A stretch of DNA of 64,000 nt from Phycisphaerales bacterium (GCA_029260265.1 JAJDDO010000024.1:369458-433457); one strand, 5' to 3'. Numbered from the stretch's first letter, positions 1-11,644 are shown. Notes: a model not told the origin generated them from the sequence alone. A program made the numbers and translations.

Positions 1-309
1 CTTGAACATCAGTACTTAGATGGCGTTGCGTTGATTCATTATGCGTATTCTGGGTTGCCTGAGCTCGCGGGGGCACCGATCGAGATGGTGGTCTTTGAGG
101 ATTCAGAGGCGGTCTTGCGTGATTTGGTGCTCGATATGGTTCGTTGGGGGCACAAGAGCCCTTCTGCGGGTGCTTGGTTGACGGTGGGTGCGTTGATGCA
201 GGCGCAGGGTCGTGAGCCCGTGGCGAGGAAGATGATCGATCGTGCTGCGGATCATGGATTGGATATCGAGATCGTGGATTCGATGTTCGATGAGCTTGAT
301 CGGTACTGA
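1..309 (+). CDS. C-terminal part of an unrecognised protein (5' end outside window)
   Basis: The reading frame is open from the first base of the window and ends with TGA at 307-309, giving at least 102 residues of a longer protein. A TTG at 31 could in principle start it, but the frame continues upstream without a stop or an obvious ribosome binding site, so I treat it as truncated by the window edge. The visible part looks alpha-helical and mildly acidic (ends DELDRY). It is not NusG or SecE, which often precede rplK, and I do not recognise the family. Confidence 0.6.
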   Translation, partial: LEHQYLDGVALIHYAYSGLPELAGAPIEMVVFEDSEAVLRDLVLDMVRWGHKSPSAGAWLTVGALMQAQGREPVARKMIDRAADHGLDIEIVDSMFDELDRY

Positions 310-535
310 GCCGGCGAGGACCCCCTGTTTGGGGAAATGTTCAGATTGAGGCGATCCATGTCCTGCGGTTGACAGCAATTGCGTGGATGGTGGTGGAATC
401 GCGGGTGCGCTCGGGCTAGAGTCTGGGCCCTGCTCACGGTATGCGCCGTGGGCGATTCATGTGAACCGTATAACCACCCGTTGGCTGTTTCTTAGGCCGA
501 AACAGAGTTTCCTTCGGTTGGGAGGTGGAGATCAG
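310..535 (+). other. Intergenic leader upstream of rplK
   Basis: This 226-bp stretch separates the partial upstream gene from the ribosomal protein block. It contains a perfect TTGACA at 369-374, but I find no good -10 box at 16-18 bp spacing, so I do not call a promoter. A strong Shine-Dalgarno (GGAGGTGGAG, 521-530) lies just before rplK. No ORF here looks coding; the in-frame extension of rplK back to 383 is an open frame only. Confidence 0.4.
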
Positions 536-961
536 ATGGCCAAAGAACTACTTGAGAAGTTTAAGATTATGGCCCCGGGTGGTCAGGCAACGCCTGCGCC
601 GCCTTTGGGACCTGTGCTTGGTGCCAAGGGTGTGAATCCTGGGCAGTTTATTCAGCAGTTTAATGCGGCGACTGGTGCGCTCAATGGCAAGGTTGTTGGT
701 TGCATCATCACGGTGTACAACGACCGGACCTTTGAGTTTGAGATCAAGTCGTCGCCTGCGAGTGTGTTGATCAAAGAGGCCGCGGGTATTGAGAAGGGTT
801 CTGGCGAACCTCATACCAACAAGGTCGGGAAGATCACGATTGAGCAGTGCAAGAAGATTGCTGAAGAAAAGGGTGAGGATCTGAACGCGAGCTGCATCGA
901 TGCAGCGGCTCGGATCATCGCCGGCACAGCCCGCTCCATGGGCGTTGTGGTGGAGGGCTAA
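536..961 (+). CDS. rplK: 50S ribosomal protein L11
   Basis: L11 binds the GTPase-associated region of 23S rRNA at the base of the L7/L12 stalk. The 141-residue protein starts MAKELLEKFKIMAPGGQATP and has the proline-rich N-terminal domain (PAPPLGPVLGAKGVNPGQFI) and the C-terminal rRNA-binding domain, matching the usual family length. I chose ATG 536 because GGAGGTGGAG lies 5 bases upstream and because the 51-codon in-frame extension upstream has no counterpart in L11. It is followed after 2 bp by rplA, so the two are co-transcribed as in most bacteria. Confidence 0.97.
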   Translation: MAKELLEKFKIMAPGGQATPAPPLGPVLGAKGVNPGQFIQQFNAATGALNGKVVGCIITVYNDRTFEFEIKSSPASVLIKEAAGIEKGSGEPHTNKVGKITIEQCKKIAEEKGEDLNASCIDAAARIIAGTARSMGVVVEG

Positions 962-963
962 TC

Positions 964-1656
964 ATGGGTATGTCAAAGACACAGAAAGAGAACGCGAAGT
1001 TTGTTCCTGCTCAAGCGGTTGAGGCGAACGAGGCAATCTCTACATTGAAGAAGTTTAAAACCGGCAAGTTTGACCAGACGGTTGAGGTTTGCATGCACCT
1101 TGGTGTTGATGTCAAGCACGCGGATCAGATGGTTCGTGGTGCGGTGTCGTTGCCTAAGGGTATTGGCAAGTCCAAGCGGGTCATTGCGTTCTGTAAGCCT
1201 GAGCATGCTCAGGCGGCGCTTGATGCGGGTGCCATCAAGGCCGGCGGTGCTGACCTTGCTGGTGATATCAGCAAGGGCTGGTTCGACTTTGATGTCGCGG
1301 TTGCATCGCCTGAGATGATGCGTGAGATTTCCAGTCTTGGTCGGGTGCTTGGTCCCAAGGGGCTGATGCCATCGCCGAAGAACGGGACGGTGACCCCGAA
1401 GGTTGCTGAGGCCGTGGGCGAGTTTGCTGCGGGCAAGGTTGAGTTCCGCGCTGACAAGGGCGGGAATGTGCATGGTGTGATCGGGAAGCTGAGTTTTTCT
1501 GAGGGTGACCTCTTGGAGAACTATAGTTTCTTTGTTGACACGATTGTGAAGGCCCGGCCGTCGGCGGTTAAGGGCGAGTATGTCAAGAAAATCACAGTGA
1601 GCGGGACGATGACACCTGGTGTCCAGGTCGCGGTCGCTGCTGCAGAAGCAGAATAA
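964..1656 (+). CDS. rplA: 50S ribosomal protein L1
   Basis: L1 forms the mobile stalk at the ribosomal E site and in many bacteria represses its own operon by binding the mRNA leader. The 230-residue product has the typical two-domain length. Recognisable segments are VCMHLGVDVKHADQMVRG near residue 40, LGRVLGPKGLMPSPKNGTVT near residue 130 and the GTMTPG region close to the C-terminus. The start codon lies 2 bp after the rplK stop. The next gene, rplJ, begins 14 bp downstream behind an AAGGAGGG ribosome binding site. Confidence 0.97.
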   Translation: MGMSKTQKENAKFVPAQAVEANEAISTLKKFKTGKFDQTVEVCMHLGVDVKHADQMVRGAVSLPKGIGKSKRVIAFCKPEHAQAALDAGAIKAGGADLAGDISKGWFDFDVAVASPEMMREISSLGRVLGPKGLMPSPKNGTVTPKVAEAVGEFAAGKVEFRADKGGNVHGVIGKLSFSEGDLLENYSFFVDTIVKARPSAVKGEYVKKITVSGTMTPGVQVAVAAAEAE

Positions 1657-1670
1657 GGAGGGTCATCAAG

Positions 1671-2213
1671 ATGAGTAAGCCCGTCAAAGAAATGATGATC
1701 CGCGATTTCAAGAACCGATTGGGTGAGCATGAAGATGCGCTCGTGATTGGTCTTCGGGGGATCGGTTCAAACGATACCAATTCGATCCGCAAGGGTTTGG
1801 CCAAGAAGGAGATCAGCGTCACCGTGGTGCGCAATCGTCTGTTTGGTCAGGCTTTTGGCGATTCACCGCTTGCTGGGCTCTCTGAGGTGCTCAAGGGCGC
1901 TAGCGCGGTTGCTTATGGCGCCGAGTCGGTCGTTGAGGTTGCCCGTGAGGTTGTTGAGTTGGTGAAGCAGTTCCCGGAGATCGAGCTGAAGGGCGCGATT
2001 CTCGATGGGATGTTGTTTACCGGTGATAGCGGCGTGCGTGAGTTGAGTAAGTACCCAACTCGCGACGAGGCGATTGCGAAGGATGTTGCGTTGATCTTGG
2101 GCCCTGGACAGAAGCTTGTTGGTGCGATCAAGGGTCCGGGTTCCGGGCTTGCGGGCATCGTGAAGGCTCTGGAAGAGAAGCTCGAGAGCGGCGAAACGAT
2201 CGCGAAGATTTGA
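1671..2213 (+). CDS. rplJ: 50S ribosomal protein L10
   Basis: L10 anchors the L7/L12 dimers to the large subunit. The 180-residue protein starts MSKPVKEMMIRDFKNRLGE and shows the N-terminal rRNA-binding domain followed by a C-terminal helix (ALEEKLESGETI) that would bind L7/L12. A strong AAGGAGGG sits about 10 bases before the ATG. It belongs to the rplKAJL block, but a 176-bp gap separates it from rplL, longer than in E. coli, so rplL may have extra control or processing of its own. Confidence 0.96.
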   Translation: MSKPVKEMMIRDFKNRLGEHEDALVIGLRGIGSNDTNSIRKGLAKKEISVTVVRNRLFGQAFGDSPLAGLSEVLKGASAVAYGAESVVEVAREVVELVKQFPEIELKGAILDGMLFTGDSGVRELSKYPTRDEAIAKDVALILGPGQKLVGAIKGPGSGLAGIVKALEEKLESGETIAKI

Positions 2214-2389
2214 GTGTTTCCGTGGTGTGGGCGTTGCCCTCGCTTCGGTTTGCAAAGACAACCCGTTGTCATCTGACTGGCCCTGTACTCGAGCGATCGG
2301 GAAGGGTTAAAGCGTCGAACGGTTCGGCCCCTCTTGGATGAACGAGTCTGCACACAGAGTTGTGCTTAATGAAACGAAGGAGTTGGACC

Positions 2390-2794
2390 ATGTCCGACGA
2401 AGCAACAAAGACATTTGACGCAAAGATCTCCAAGCTCGGCGACGAGCTTTCTGGGCTCACCCTCAAAGAGGCAGTGGACCTTGGTGATTACATGAAGGAT
2501 ACCTACGGCATCGAGGCTGCTGCCGGCGGCGCAGTTGTTATGGCCGGCCCTGCAGAGGGTGGCGGCGGTGGTGCTGAAGAACAGACCTCGTTCAATGTGC
2601 TCATCAAGAGCCCCGGTGCTGAGAAGATCAAGGTCATCAAGCTCGTTCGCGAGATTACTGGTCTTGGGCTGAAAGAGGCCAAGGCACTCGCTGAAGAGTC
2701 CGGCGGCAAGCTCAAAGAGGGCGTGTCGAAGGAAGAGGCAGAAGATTTCAAGACCCAGTTCGAAGAGATTGGTGCCGAGATCGAGATCGCCTGA
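2390..2794 (+). CDS. rplL: 50S ribosomal protein L7/L12
   Basis: L7/L12 recruits translational GTPases to the ribosome. The 134-residue product has the N-terminal dimerisation helix region, an Ala/Gly-rich hinge ([10 protein letters not shown] around residue 60) and the conserved C-terminal domain ([20 protein letters not shown]). The protein is slightly longer than the usual 120-130 residues because of the N-terminal tail. ATG 2390 is supported by GAAGGAG at 2375-2381; an upstream in-frame start at 2360 would overlap this site and is less likely. Confidence 0.96.
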   Translation: MSDEATKTFDAKISKLGDELSGLTLKEAVDLGDYMKDTYGIEAAAGGAVVMAGPAEGGGGGAEEQTSFNVLIKSPGAEKIKVIKLVREITGLGLKEAKALAEESGGKLKEGVSKEEAEDFKTQFEEIGAEIEIA

Positions 2795-3211
2795 TCGAGA
2801 TTTGTCCGTGCTCTGCCCGTCTTGGGTTGGATGCGCGGCATGAGATACGGGTGCCCTGCGGAAGCGTGGGGTACCCAATTTGGTGCTTGGGAACGCCGAT
2901 CCTTGGCACAGAAGTTGGAAGTATTGATATTGTTCGCCCTGGCGCATGGTCGGCAGGTGTTTGGGGCGAGGATGTTTTGAGCGAAGTGTGTGGTTTTTCT
3001 GGGGATCGATGGGCTGGCTGAGCGGTTCCATATGATCGGTTGACGCGCCATTTGGTACGGTTGGAAGGCGGTACCGGGTGGTCTTGTTATGCGCACGGGG
3101 CTAGAATCCCTATCGGCGTATTTCCCGGGGCAGACCCACATTTCATAGCATATATCCACACCGGAGCATGAACGCTTCTCGGTGTGTGATCAGACCGTCA
3201 CGAGGTACTGG
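2795..3211 (+). other. Long rplL-rpoB intergenic region
   Basis: These 417 bp hold no convincing ORF; a 64-codon frame at 2827-3021 has no ribosome binding site and reads as noise. The only clear structure is the hairpin at 2849-2876, described separately. In E. coli the corresponding gap contains the attenuator and an RNase III site that set the ratio of ribosomal protein to RNA polymerase subunits, so a similar role is plausible here. I do not see a convincing sigma-70 promoter. Confidence 0.4.
2849..2882 (+). terminator. Candidate attenuator hairpin between rplL and rpoB
   Basis: GGGTGCCCTGC at 2849-2859 can pair with GCGTGGGGTACCC up to 2876 (11 pairs including three G-U pairs, loop 860-865 in the local numbering). 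It is followed by AATTTGG rather than a long T-run, so it would be a weak or partial terminator. Its position 55 bp after rplL fits an attenuator that lowers transcription into rpoBC. Function is inferred from position only. Confidence 0.4.
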
Positions 3212-6200
3212 ATGGCAGCAGCGACTAAAGTGCGCCCAATGGAGCGCGAACGCGTTGTTCGGAGTTTTGCCAAGCGAGGCGACACGACGAAAATTCCCGA
3301 TTTGTGGCAGGTGCAGGATCGCGCGTATGAGCGATTCCTTCAGGCCGGGCTCAATCCGGATGAGCGGGATCAGAAGATTGGTCTTGAATCACTTCTTCGC
3401 GAGGTGTTCCCGATTGATTCGTACGACGACACGATGCACCTTGAGTATGTCAACTACATTCTTGAGGAGCCGAGGTACACCCCGGACGAGTGCCGCGAGT
3501 TGAGGCTGACTTACGGGCGTCCGTTCCGTTTGTGTCTTCGTCTCAAGCGAGAGACGCACGGGGATCTTCCTGAGGAAGAGATTTACCTCGGTGAGTTCCC
3601 GATCATGATCGGCGGCGGTGAGTACATCGTCAATGGCGCCGAGCGTGTGATTGTTTCTCAGCTGCATCGCAGCCCGGGTGTGGATTTCTCGATTGTTTCA
3701 TCTGAGGGTGATAGGCCGCTGCATAGCGCTCGGATTATCCCTGAGCGTGGGTCGTGGATCGAGCTCGAGGTGACGAAGAAGGATGTGCTCGCGATGCGCA
3801 TCGATCAGTCGACGAAGCTTTCGGCGACGACCTTCTTGCGTTGTTTGGATGAGTCGGTTGCGTCTACGGATGCGATCATTGGATTGTTCTACGAGGTTTC
3901 GGAGATCAAGGCCAAGGATGTGCACGCGGAGGACTGGGCTGCGGCTTCGATTATCGATACCGAGACTGGCGAAGAGTTGGTTCATGTTGGTTGCATGGTG
4001 GGCGAAGAGGCCGCCGAGGTGATCAAGGTGAGCGGGCTGAAGACGATTCAGGTTGTTCAGAATCCGTCGGACACGCTGATCCTCAATACGATTGCGGAGG
4101 AGAACCTCGAGCAGTTTGACGAGGTGCCTCATGTTGAGTCTGATTACGATCGGGCGATGCTGAAGATTTACTCGCGTCTGCGTCCGGGCAACCCGCCTCA
4201 GGTCGAGAAGGCCAAGCAGTTGTTCCACGAGAAGTTCTTTGACGCGAACCGGTACCGTCTTGGTACGGTGGGGCGTTTCCGTATCAATCGCAAGTTTGAT
4301 CTTGATATTGATCCTGATCAGTTGTTCTTGCTCGGCTTTGACTTCTTGAAGGTTGTGCAGTACATGCTCGATCTTCGGTCGAAGCGTGTTGATCCTGATA
4401 CGGGTCGCGCTGTAGCGATTATTGATGATATTGATCACCTCGGGAATCGGCGTCTGCGGACGCTTGATGAGCTGGCGGTTGAGGAGGTCCGGAAGGGTTT
4501 GCTCAAGCTTCGGCGGACGGTCCAGGAGCGCATGAGCGTGAAGGACCCTGAGGAGGTCGCGAAGATCGCGGATCTGGTGAACTCGAAGTCCATTAGCTCT
4601 GCGATTGATTTCTTCTTTGGGCGCAGCGAGCTCTCGCAGGTTGTTGACCAGACGAATCCGCTCTCGACGCTTGTTCACGAGCGCCGGTTGTCGGCGCTTG
4701 GCCCTGGCGGTTTGAACCGCAAGCGTGCGGGCTTTGAGGTTCGAGATGTGCATCCGTCTCATTACGGGCGTGTGTGTCCGATTGAGACTCCGGAAGGCAC
4801 GAACATTGGTTTGATTAGCTCGTTGGGTATTTACTCGACGGTGGATGAGTACGGATTTTTGCGGACGCCTTACCGTGTTGTCAAAGACGGCAAGGTGACC
4901 AAGAAGGTTGTGAATCTGCGTGCTGATGAGGAGTATGGTTCGGTCCTTGCTCCTGCGGATGTGCTTGATGCGAACGGGGATTTCAAGCCGGGCGTGATGC
5001 AGGTGCGGATCGACGGGGACATCGCGGAGGTGAAGCCGGATCAGATTGATTATGTTGATGTGTCGCCCAAGCAGCTGATCGGTATTTCTGCATCGTTGAT
5101 TCCGTTCCTTGAGCATGATGACGCGAACCGTGCGTTGATGGGCTCGAACATGCAGCGTCAGGCGGTGCCGTTGATCAAGATTGATCCTCCGTGTGTTGCG
5201 ACGGGTATGGAGAAAGAGGTGGGGAGTTACTCTGGCATGTTGGTGAAGGCCAAGCGTGGTGGAGCGGTGACCTTTGTGGACGCCGAGCGGATTATTATTG
5301 ATAACTCCGACGAGTATGTGCTGCGTAAGTTCACCGGGCTCAACGAGCGGACCTGTCAGAATCAGCGTCCGATTGTGGAGAAGGGTGAGAAGGTCAAGGA
5401 GGGGCAGGTCCTTGCGGACGGCGCTTCTACGCAGAACGGCGAGCTTGCGATTGGGAAGAACGCGTTGGTCGCGTTCAATACCTTTGACGGGTACAACTTT
5501 GAGGATGCGATTGTGATTTCACAGCGCATGGTGAAGGATGATACCTTTACCTCGATCCATATTGATAACTACGATGTCGAGGTTCGTGAGACCAAGCTCG
5601 GGCGTGAAGAGTTCACGCGGGATATCCCGAATGTTTCTGAGCGGATGCTGCGGAATCTTGACGAGAGCGGCGTGATTCGCGTTGGTGCTCGTGTTGGTCC
5701 TGGGGACATTCTGGTTGGTAAGGTTTCGCCGAAGAGCAAGACCGAGCTGACACCGGAAGAGAAGCTGTTGCATGCGATCTTTGGTCGTGCGGGCGAGGAT
5801 GTGAAGAATGATTCGCTCGAGGTGCCTTCGGGTTCATCGGGTATCGTGATCAAGACCCGCAAGTTCTCGCGTCGTGTTCATATGAACGAGGCGCAGAAGA
5901 AGGCGTTGAAGCTGGAGATCGCTGCTTATGAGAATGAGCAGGATGCAGCCGCGATCAAGCTGTTCAAGGAGATGTCCGAAGCGATCAACGAGATCGTTGG
6001 CACCGAGATTGTTGACCCGATGACGCGTCAGAAGGTCGGTGCTTCGGACATTCCTGAGGTCATCAACGAGCAGATCAAGACCTTCAATGTGAAGTGGATC
6101 AAGGGCTCGAAGGACCTCAAGGAGCAGGCTGAGAAGGTGTATCGTCAGATCTGGCCACGCATCGAAGCGGTCGAGGCTGAGAAGCAGCGGAAGGTCGCGC

Positions 6201-7063
6201 ATATGAAGCGTGGCGACGAGCTTCCCAACGGCGTGCTTGAGATGGTCAAGGTCTACATCGCGTCCAAGCGGACTTTGTCGGCCGGTGACAAGATGGCGGG
6301 TCGACACGGGAATAAGGGTGTGATTTCTCGCATCGTTCCTGAAGAGGACATGCCGTTTATGGATGACGGGACGCCTGTGGATGTTCTTTTGAACCCGCTG
6401 GGTGTGCCTTCGCGAATGAATGTTGGTCAGATTCTCGAGACGCATCTCGGGTGGGCTGCTCAGGTGCTCGGATTCCAGGCGGTAACGCCTGTGTTTGACG
6501 GTTGTCTTGAGGAAGAGGTTCACGCGGCGGTCGAGGAAGCCAATACACATGTGCGTGATCGTTGGGCGAAGTGCGAGGAGGACGGCACCTGGCCGCATCA
6601 TCGCGAGTTGCTCGCCGAGATGCCTGCGGGCGGGAAGATCCAGCTGTATGACGGACGCACGGGCGAGCCGTTCAACCAGCGGACGACCGTTGGGTTCATG
6701 TACATGCTCAAGCTGCATCATCTTGTTGATGACAAGATTCATGCTCGTGCGACGGGCCCGTACTCGCTTATTACGCAGCAGCCGCTGGGTGGTAAGGCGC
6801 GGACGGGTGGTCAGCGGTTTGGTGAGATGGAGGTCTGGGCGCTTGAGGCGTACGGGGCTGCGTACATCTTGCAGGAGCTGCTGACCGTGAAGTCGGACGA
6901 TGTTGAGGGCCGTACGAAGATCTACGAGTCGATGGTGAAGGGCACGAACAAGCTTGAGGCCGGGATGCCTGTCGCGTTTGATGTTCTTTGCAACGAGCTC
7001 AAGGGGCTTGGTATGAACCTGACTCTCGAGAAGAAACAGCTCGAGGGTGGCAGCCTGCTCTGA
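3212..7063 (+). CDS. rpoB: DNA-directed RNA polymerase subunit beta
   Basis: The beta subunit forms part of the catalytic centre of RNA polymerase. The 1283-residue product carries family landmarks in order: the N-terminal lobe/protrusion, the rifampicin region ([19 protein letters not shown] near residue 500), [20 protein letters not shown], and the [12 protein letters not shown] motif near residue 1027. I chose ATG 3212 (MAAATKVRP) because GAGGT at 3202-3206 sits 5 bases upstream; a GTG at 3182 is the alternative. rpoC follows after 69 bp. Confidence 0.97.
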   Translation: MAAATKVRPMERERVVRSFAKRGDTTKIPDLWQVQDRAYERFLQAGLNPDERDQKIGLESLLREVFPIDSYDDTMHLEYVNYILEEPRYTPDECRELRLTYGRPFRLCLRLKRETHGDLPEEEIYLGEFPIMIGGGEYIVNGAERVIVSQLHRSPGVDFSIVSSEGDRPLHSARIIPERGSWIELEVTKKDVLAMRIDQSTKLSATTFLRCLDESVASTDAIIGLFYEVSEIKAKDVHAEDWAAASIIDTETGEELVHVGCMVGEEAAEVIKVSGLKTIQVVQNPSDTLILNTIAEENLEQFDEVPHVESDYDRAMLKIYSRLRPGNPPQVEKAKQLFHEKFFDANRYRLGTVGRFRINRKFDLDIDPDQLFLLGFDFLKVVQYMLDLRSKRVDPDTGRAVAIIDDIDHLGNRRLRTLDELAVEEVRKGLLKLRRTVQERMSVKDPEEVAKIADLVNSKSISSAIDFFFGRSELSQVVDQTNPLSTLVHERRLSALGPGGLNRKRAGFEVRDVHPSHYGRVCPIETPEGTNIGLISSLGIYSTVDEYGFLRTPYRVVKDGKVTKKVVNLRADEEYGSVLAPADVLDANGDFKPGVMQVRIDGDIAEVKPDQIDYVDVSPKQLIGISASLIPFLEHDDANRALMGSNMQRQAVPLIKIDPPCVATGMEKEVGSYSGMLVKAKRGGAVTFVDAERIIIDNSDEYVLRKFTGLNERTCQNQRPIVEKGEKVKEGQVLADGASTQNGELAIGKNALVAFNTFDGYNFEDAIVISQRMVKDDTFTSIHIDNYDVEVRETKLGREEFTRDIPNVSERMLRNLDESGVIRVGARVGPGDILVGKVSPKSKTELTPEEKLLHAIFGRAGEDVKNDSLEVPSGSSGIVIKTRKFSRRVHMNEAQKKALKLEIAAYENEQDAAAIKLFKEMSEAINEIVGTEIVDPMTRQKVGASDIPEVINEQIKTFNVKWIKGSKDLKEQAEKVYRQIWPRIEAVEAEKQRKVAHMKRGDELPNGVLEMVKVYIASKRTLSAGDKMAGRHGNKGVISRIVPEEDMPFMDDGTPVDVLLNPLGVPSRMNVGQILETHLGWAAQVLGFQAVTPVFDGCLEEEVHAAVEEANTHVRDRWAKCEEDGTWPHHRELLAEMPAGGKIQLYDGRTGEPFNQRTTVGFMYMLKLHHLVDDKIHARATGPYSLITQQPLGGKARTGGQRFGEMEVWALEAYGAAYILQELLTVKSDDVEGRTKIYESMVKGTNKLEAGMPVAFDVLCNELKGLGMNLTLEKKQLEGGSLL

Positions 7064-7132
7064 TGGTTTGATTGACGATCTGAGCACCGGCGGACAACGA
7101 AACTTCAACCTCCTTTTGAGAGGGATACAGAT

Positions 7133-10100
7133 ATGACACCTGAAAATGTATACGACCGCGTCAACGACTATTCCAGCGTGAAGATCACGCTTGCTTCACC
7201 CAATGACATCCGTGCGTGGTCGTACGGCGAGGTGAAGAAGCCGGAGACGATCAACTACCGGACATACCGCCCCGAAAAGGAAGGTCTGTTCTGTGAGCGG
7301 ATCTTTGGCCCTGAGCGAGATTACGAGTGTTCGTGCGGCAAGTACCGCGGGACCAAGTTCAAGGGTTACATCTGTGATCGTTGTGGCGTGAAGGTGACCC
7401 ATTCTCGCGTTCGGCGTAAGCGGATGGGGCATATCAACCTTGCTTCGCCTGCGGTGCACATCTGGTTCTTCAAGTCGATGCCTTCGCGCCTCGGCACGCT
7501 TCTGGCGATGAAGACATCTGATCTTGAGAAGATCATTTACTACCAGGATTATGTTGTTACCAAGACGGGTGATACGGAGCTGACCTACAAGCAGGTGCTG
7601 ACCGAGGACGAGCATCGCGCCGCATTGGATCAGTACGGCAATGAGTTCCGCGCGATGATGGGTGCGGACGCGATCCGTGAGCTGATCGATCAGATGGACC
7701 TTGACGCCGAGGCGGCGGAGATCCGTGCGGGTCTTGCGGCGACGCGGAGCAAGCAGAAGACCAAGGACTTTGCGAAGCGGCTTAAGCTTGTCGAGCAGGT
7801 TCGTTTCTCTGAGAACGATCCGGCGTGGTTGGTGATGGATGTGATCCCGGTGATCCCGCCGGATCTGCGTCCGTTGGTGCTGCTTGAGTCTGGCAACTTT
7901 GCGACGAGTGACCTGAACGATTTGTACCGAAGGATCATCAACCGGAACAACCGGCTCAAGAAGTTGATGGACCTGAACGCGCCCGAGGTGATCATCCGCA
8001 ACGAGAAGCGGATGCTTCAGCAGGCGGTTGACGCGTTGTTTGATAACAACCGTTGTCGGCGTCCGGTGCTCGGGTCATCGAGCCGTGCGCTTAAGTCGTT
8101 GACGGATATGATCAAGGGCAAGCAGGGGCGGTTCCGCGAGAACCTGCTCGGCAAGCGTGTTGATTATTCTGGACGATCGGTGATTGTGGTGGGCCCGAGT
8201 CTGAAGCTGAATCAGTGTGGTCTTCCGAAGAAGATCGCGTTGGAGCTTTTCCAGCCGTTCATTATTCGCAAGCTCAAAGAGCATGGATTGGCGGACACGA
8301 TCAAAAGCGCCAAGAGGATGCTCGAGCGCCGTGATGCCGAGGTGTGGGACATCCTTGAAGAGGTGATCTATCAGCACCCGGTGATGCTCAACCGTGCACC
8401 GACGCTTCACCGTATGGGTATCCAGGCGTTTGAGCCTGTGCTCGTCGAGGGCAACGCGATCCGCCTGCACCCGTTGGTGTGTGGTGGGTTCAATGCGGAC
8501 TTTGATGGTGACCAGATGGCGGTTCACTTGCCGTTGAGTGTTGAGGCGCAGGCCGAGGCTCATCTGCTGATGTTGTCGACGAACAATGTATTCTCGCCGG
8601 CGAACGGCAGCCCGATCATCAACGCGTCGCAGGACATCGTGATGGGCGTGTACTTCATGACCACCACGCTGCACGATATCGCTACGACGGATGCAACGGG
8701 TATCCCAAGATTCAAGGACGCCAACGAGGCGATTCTTGCGTATGACTCGAAGAAGGTTGGCATCCACGATATGATCAGCGTGCGGCTTCAGGGCTACACC
8801 AGGCTGGTGATGAAGGAGGGTGGCGCTGTTGAGAAGATGCCTGAGAATGGTCGCATCGTGACGACGATCGGGCGTGTGTTGTTCAACGAGATCTTCGATG
8901 CGGGGATGCCTTACTACAACTGCGCTATCGGGAAGAAGGGTTGTGCTCGCGTGATCGACGATACCTACGAGTATTGTGATCGTGCGGCGACGATTAACCT
9001 GCTCGATAATCTCAAGGACATCGGGTTCAAGAACGCGACGCTTGCGGGCTTGTCGTTCGGCGTGACCGATCTGCGTATCCCCAAGGAGAAGGAGGGGATT
9101 CTTGATGACTCGCAGAAGAAGGTGAACCGTGTCGAGAAGAACTTCGATCGTGGTATCATCACCGAGCGTGAGCGGTATAACCAGCTGCTTGATATCTGGT
9201 CGCATTGTCGCGAAGAGTTGACGAAGGTGATGATGGAGACGCTGAAGACCGATCGGCGTCATAAGGATGGTTCATACGCGGACATCGCGGAGAAAGAGGG
9301 CGAGGCCTTCTTGAACCCGGTGTACCTGATGAGTGATTCGGGCGCTCGTGGTAATGTCAGCCAGATGCAGCAGCTTGCGGGTATGCGTGGTCTGATGGCC
9401 AAGCCTTCGGGCGAGATCATCGAGACGCCGATTCGTGCGAACTTCCGTGAGGGGCTGCACATTCTTGAGTACTTCTCGTCGACGCACGGTGCTCGTAAGG
9501 GGCTGGCGGATACGGCGCTGAAGACGGCGGACTCTGGTTACTTGACACGTAAGCTCTGTGATATTGCCCAGTCGGTGATCGTCGGCGAGCATGATTGTGG
9601 CTCGAAGCGGGGTATCTTCAAGCGTGCGATTTACAAGGGCGAGCAGATTGATGTGCCTTTGAGCACGCAGCTGCTCGGCCGTGTATCGGTGCATCAGATT
9701 GTTGATCCGAAGACGGGCGAGGTTGTTGTCAATGCCAACGAGATGTTCTCTGACGAGGCATCGCGGCGTGTTGAGGATCTCGGCGTGACCGAGGTTCTGG
9801 TGCGTTCGCCTCTGACATCTGAATCACGAACCGGGTGTTCTGTGCTCGATTATGGGATGGACATGTCGACCGGCAAGCTTGTCGAAGAGGGCATGGCTGT
9901 CGGTATCATCGCGGCTCAGTCGATCGGCGAGCCTGGTACCCAGCTGACCATGCGTACATTCCATACCGGTGGTATCGGTACGCGTGCGGTGATGGATACC
10001 GAGTATCGTGCGCTCAGCGGCGGCACCATCAAACTCACGGACTGCAACGAGGTTGCGGTAACCGATGATGATGGCAAGGACTGCTTTGTTTCGCTCAAGC

Positions 10101-11557
10101 GGAACGGTGAGCTGGCGATCGTTGATGATTCGGGCAAGGAGCTCGAGAAGACCAAGATCCCGTACGGTGGATTCATCTACATCAAGGATGGCGAGAAGGT
10201 CAAACGCGGTTCGGTCTTGGTCAAATGGGACCCTCACCGTACACCGATTCTTGCTGAGAAGTCTGGGCGGGTGCGGTTTGTGGATATCGAGATCGGCGAG
10301 ACCGTCCGTGAAGACGATGCTGGTCGCGGGCAGAAGGCGATCGTGGTCATTGAGCACAAGGGCGATTTGCATCCGCAGATCAACATTGTGGACAAGGACG
10401 ACAACATCCTCGACTTCCATTACCTGCCGGCCAAGGCACGCTTGGAAGTAGTTGACGGTCAAGAGATTGAGGCCGGGCACATGGTCGCGCGTCAGCCACG
10501 AATGGCGGCGGGCAGTGCGGACATCGTTGGTGGTTTGCCGCGTGTGACGGAGATCTTTGAGGCACGCAAGCCCAAGGACCCATCGGTGATGGCAGAGATC
10601 TCTGGCATTGTCGAGATTTACTCCGACAAGCGCAAGGGCAAGATGACGATCCGGATTGTTTCGGATTCGGGCATCGAGACTGATCATCATGTCCCGAACG
10701 ACAAGGCATTGCTGGTGCACGCGGGTGATTTCATCCAGGCCGGCGAGGCGTTGACAGAGGGGCCACAGATTCCGCATGATATCCTTCGTATTAAGGGTGA
10801 AGAGGCGTTGTGGAAGTACATGCTTGACGAGGTGCAGAATGTGTACCGTGCTCAGGGTGTGCCGATCAACGACAAGCATGTCGAGCTGATTCTTTCGCAG
10901 ATGCTCCGCAAGGTCCGGGTTGATAATCCGGGCGACACGCACCTGCTTCCGCATGAGGTGATCGATAAGTTTGGTTTCCGCCAGACCAACTCGAACATCG
11001 CCGACATGGTGATGGTGACCGACGCGGGCGGCACGCCGTTGCGTGTTGGTGAGTTGATCACGAAGGAGGCGGCGAAGGAGGCGAACGCCAAGGCCGAGTC
11101 TGAGGGTGCCGAGATTGCCAAGACCAAGCGGGCGCGTCCTGCTTCAGGTCGGACGCTGTTGCTTGGTATTACGAAGGCGTCGTTGTCGTCTGATTCTTTC
11201 TTGTCGGGTGCGTCGTTCCAGGAATCGACCAAGGTGCTGACCGAGGCTTCGCTTCGTGGTGCCGAGGACGAGTTGATCGGGCTCAAGGAGAATGTGCTGC
11301 TCGGGCATCTGATCCCCGCGGGCACGGGTTTCCGCAAGTACCAGAACATCCGCGTGAAGACGCTCGTTTCTCCTGAGGAGTACGAGATCTCGGATGACGA
11401 GGAAGCGATTATCGCGGAGGTTGAAGCCGAGGCTGCTCAGATGCAGAGCGAGGGCTTTGAGGTTCCTGCCGGTGCAGCCGAGACCCCGCCGGTTGAGGTT
11501 GAGATCCGTGATGTCATTGTTGGTGATGCCCCCGCGGGATCGACCACCGAGGGCTGA
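7133..11557 (+). CDS. rpoC: DNA-directed RNA polymerase subunit beta'
   Basis: The 1474-residue beta' subunit holds the Mg-binding catalytic loop [10 protein letters not shown] near residue 455. The N-terminal zinc site is intact ([20 protein letters not shown], residues about 66-86). The second zinc site, which in E. coli uses four cysteines, looks degraded: the first (Cys822, HDCGS) and third (Cys902, ESRTGCSVL) are present, but the positions of the second and fourth are occupied by Thr/Ser and Leu. The C-terminus has the usual clamp helices and an acidic tail. It is co-transcribed with rpoB and ends before a strong terminator. Confidence 0.97.
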   Translation: MTPENVYDRVNDYSSVKITLASPNDIRAWSYGEVKKPETINYRTYRPEKEGLFCERIFGPERDYECSCGKYRGTKFKGYICDRCGVKVTHSRVRRKRMGHINLASPAVHIWFFKSMPSRLGTLLAMKTSDLEKIIYYQDYVVTKTGDTELTYKQVLTEDEHRAALDQYGNEFRAMMGADAIRELIDQMDLDAEAAEIRAGLAATRSKQKTKDFAKRLKLVEQVRFSENDPAWLVMDVIPVIPPDLRPLVLLESGNFATSDLNDLYRRIINRNNRLKKLMDLNAPEVIIRNEKRMLQQAVDALFDNNRCRRPVLGSSSRALKSLTDMIKGKQGRFRENLLGKRVDYSGRSVIVVGPSLKLNQCGLPKKIALELFQPFIIRKLKEHGLADTIKSAKRMLERRDAEVWDILEEVIYQHPVMLNRAPTLHRMGIQAFEPVLVEGNAIRLHPLVCGGFNADFDGDQMAVHLPLSVEAQAEAHLLMLSTNNVFSPANGSPIINASQDIVMGVYFMTTTLHDIATTDATGIPRFKDANEAILAYDSKKVGIHDMISVRLQGYTRLVMKEGGAVEKMPENGRIVTTIGRVLFNEIFDAGMPYYNCAIGKKGCARVIDDTYEYCDRAATINLLDNLKDIGFKNATLAGLSFGVTDLRIPKEKEGILDDSQKKVNRVEKNFDRGIITERERYNQLLDIWSHCREELTKVMMETLKTDRRHKDGSYADIAEKEGEAFLNPVYLMSDSGARGNVSQMQQLAGMRGLMAKPSGEIIETPIRANFREGLHILEYFSSTHGARKGLADTALKTADSGYLTRKLCDIAQSVIVGEHDCGSKRGIFKRAIYKGEQIDVPLSTQLLGRVSVHQIVDPKTGEVVVNANEMFSDEASRRVEDLGVTEVLVRSPLTSESRTGCSVLDYGMDMSTGKLVEEGMAVGIIAAQSIGEPGTQLTMRTFHTGGIGTRAVMDTEYRALSGGTIKLTDCNEVAVTDDDGKDCFVSLKRNGELAIVDDSGKELEKTKIPYGGFIYIKDGEKVKRGSVLVKWDPHRTPILAEKSGRVRFVDIEIGETVREDDAGRGQKAIVVIEHKGDLHPQINIVDKDDNILDFHYLPAKARLEVVDGQEIEAGHMVARQPRMAAGSADIVGGLPRVTEIFEARKPKDPSVMAEISGIVEIYSDKRKGKMTIRIVSDSGIETDHHVPNDKALLVHAGDFIQAGEALTEGPQIPHDILRIKGEEALWKYMLDEVQNVYRAQGVPINDKHVELILSQMLRKVRVDNPGDTHLLPHEVIDKFGFRQTNSNIADMVMVTDAGGTPLRVGELITKEAAKEANAKAESEGAEIAKTKRARPASGRTLLLGITKASLSSDSFLSGASFQESTKVLTEASLRGAEDELIGLKENVLLGHLIPAGTGFRKYQNIRVKTLVSPEEYEISDDEEAIIAEVEAEAAQMQSEGFEVPAGAAETPPVEVEIRDVIVGDAPAGSTTEG

Positions 11558-11590
11558 ATCATCGGATGATGATCACCATGTAAGATTGCC

Positions 11591-11621
11591 AAGGGGCGTC
11601 CGTTTCGGGCGTCCCTTTTTT
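11591..11621 (+). terminator. Intrinsic terminator of the rpl-rpoBC block
   Basis: AAGGGGCGTCCG (11591-11602) pairs with CGGGCGTCCCTT (11606-11617) over 12 positions with two G-U pairs and a TTT loop, followed by a run of T to 11621. It lies 33 bp after rpoC and also separates it from the convergent pseudopilin gene. Confidence 0.9.
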
Positions 11622-11644
11622 ATGGCTTGGCCGGCTGGTTTGAG

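Noticed and set aside
369..388. Promoter before rplK based on TTGACA at 369
   Set aside because: No -10 box at acceptable spacing; TATAAC at 469 has no -35 partner.
383..535. N-terminal extension of rplK
   Set aside because: L11 proteins are about 141 residues, and the Shine-Dalgarno at 521-530 fixes the start at 536.
2827..3021. 64-codon ORF between rplL and rpoB
   Set aside because: No ribosome binding site, no family resemblance, and it contains the attenuator-like hairpin.
3698..5116. 472-codon open frame antisense to rpoB
   Set aside because: It lies wholly inside rpoB and has no recognisable motifs; it results from the codon bias of the real gene.
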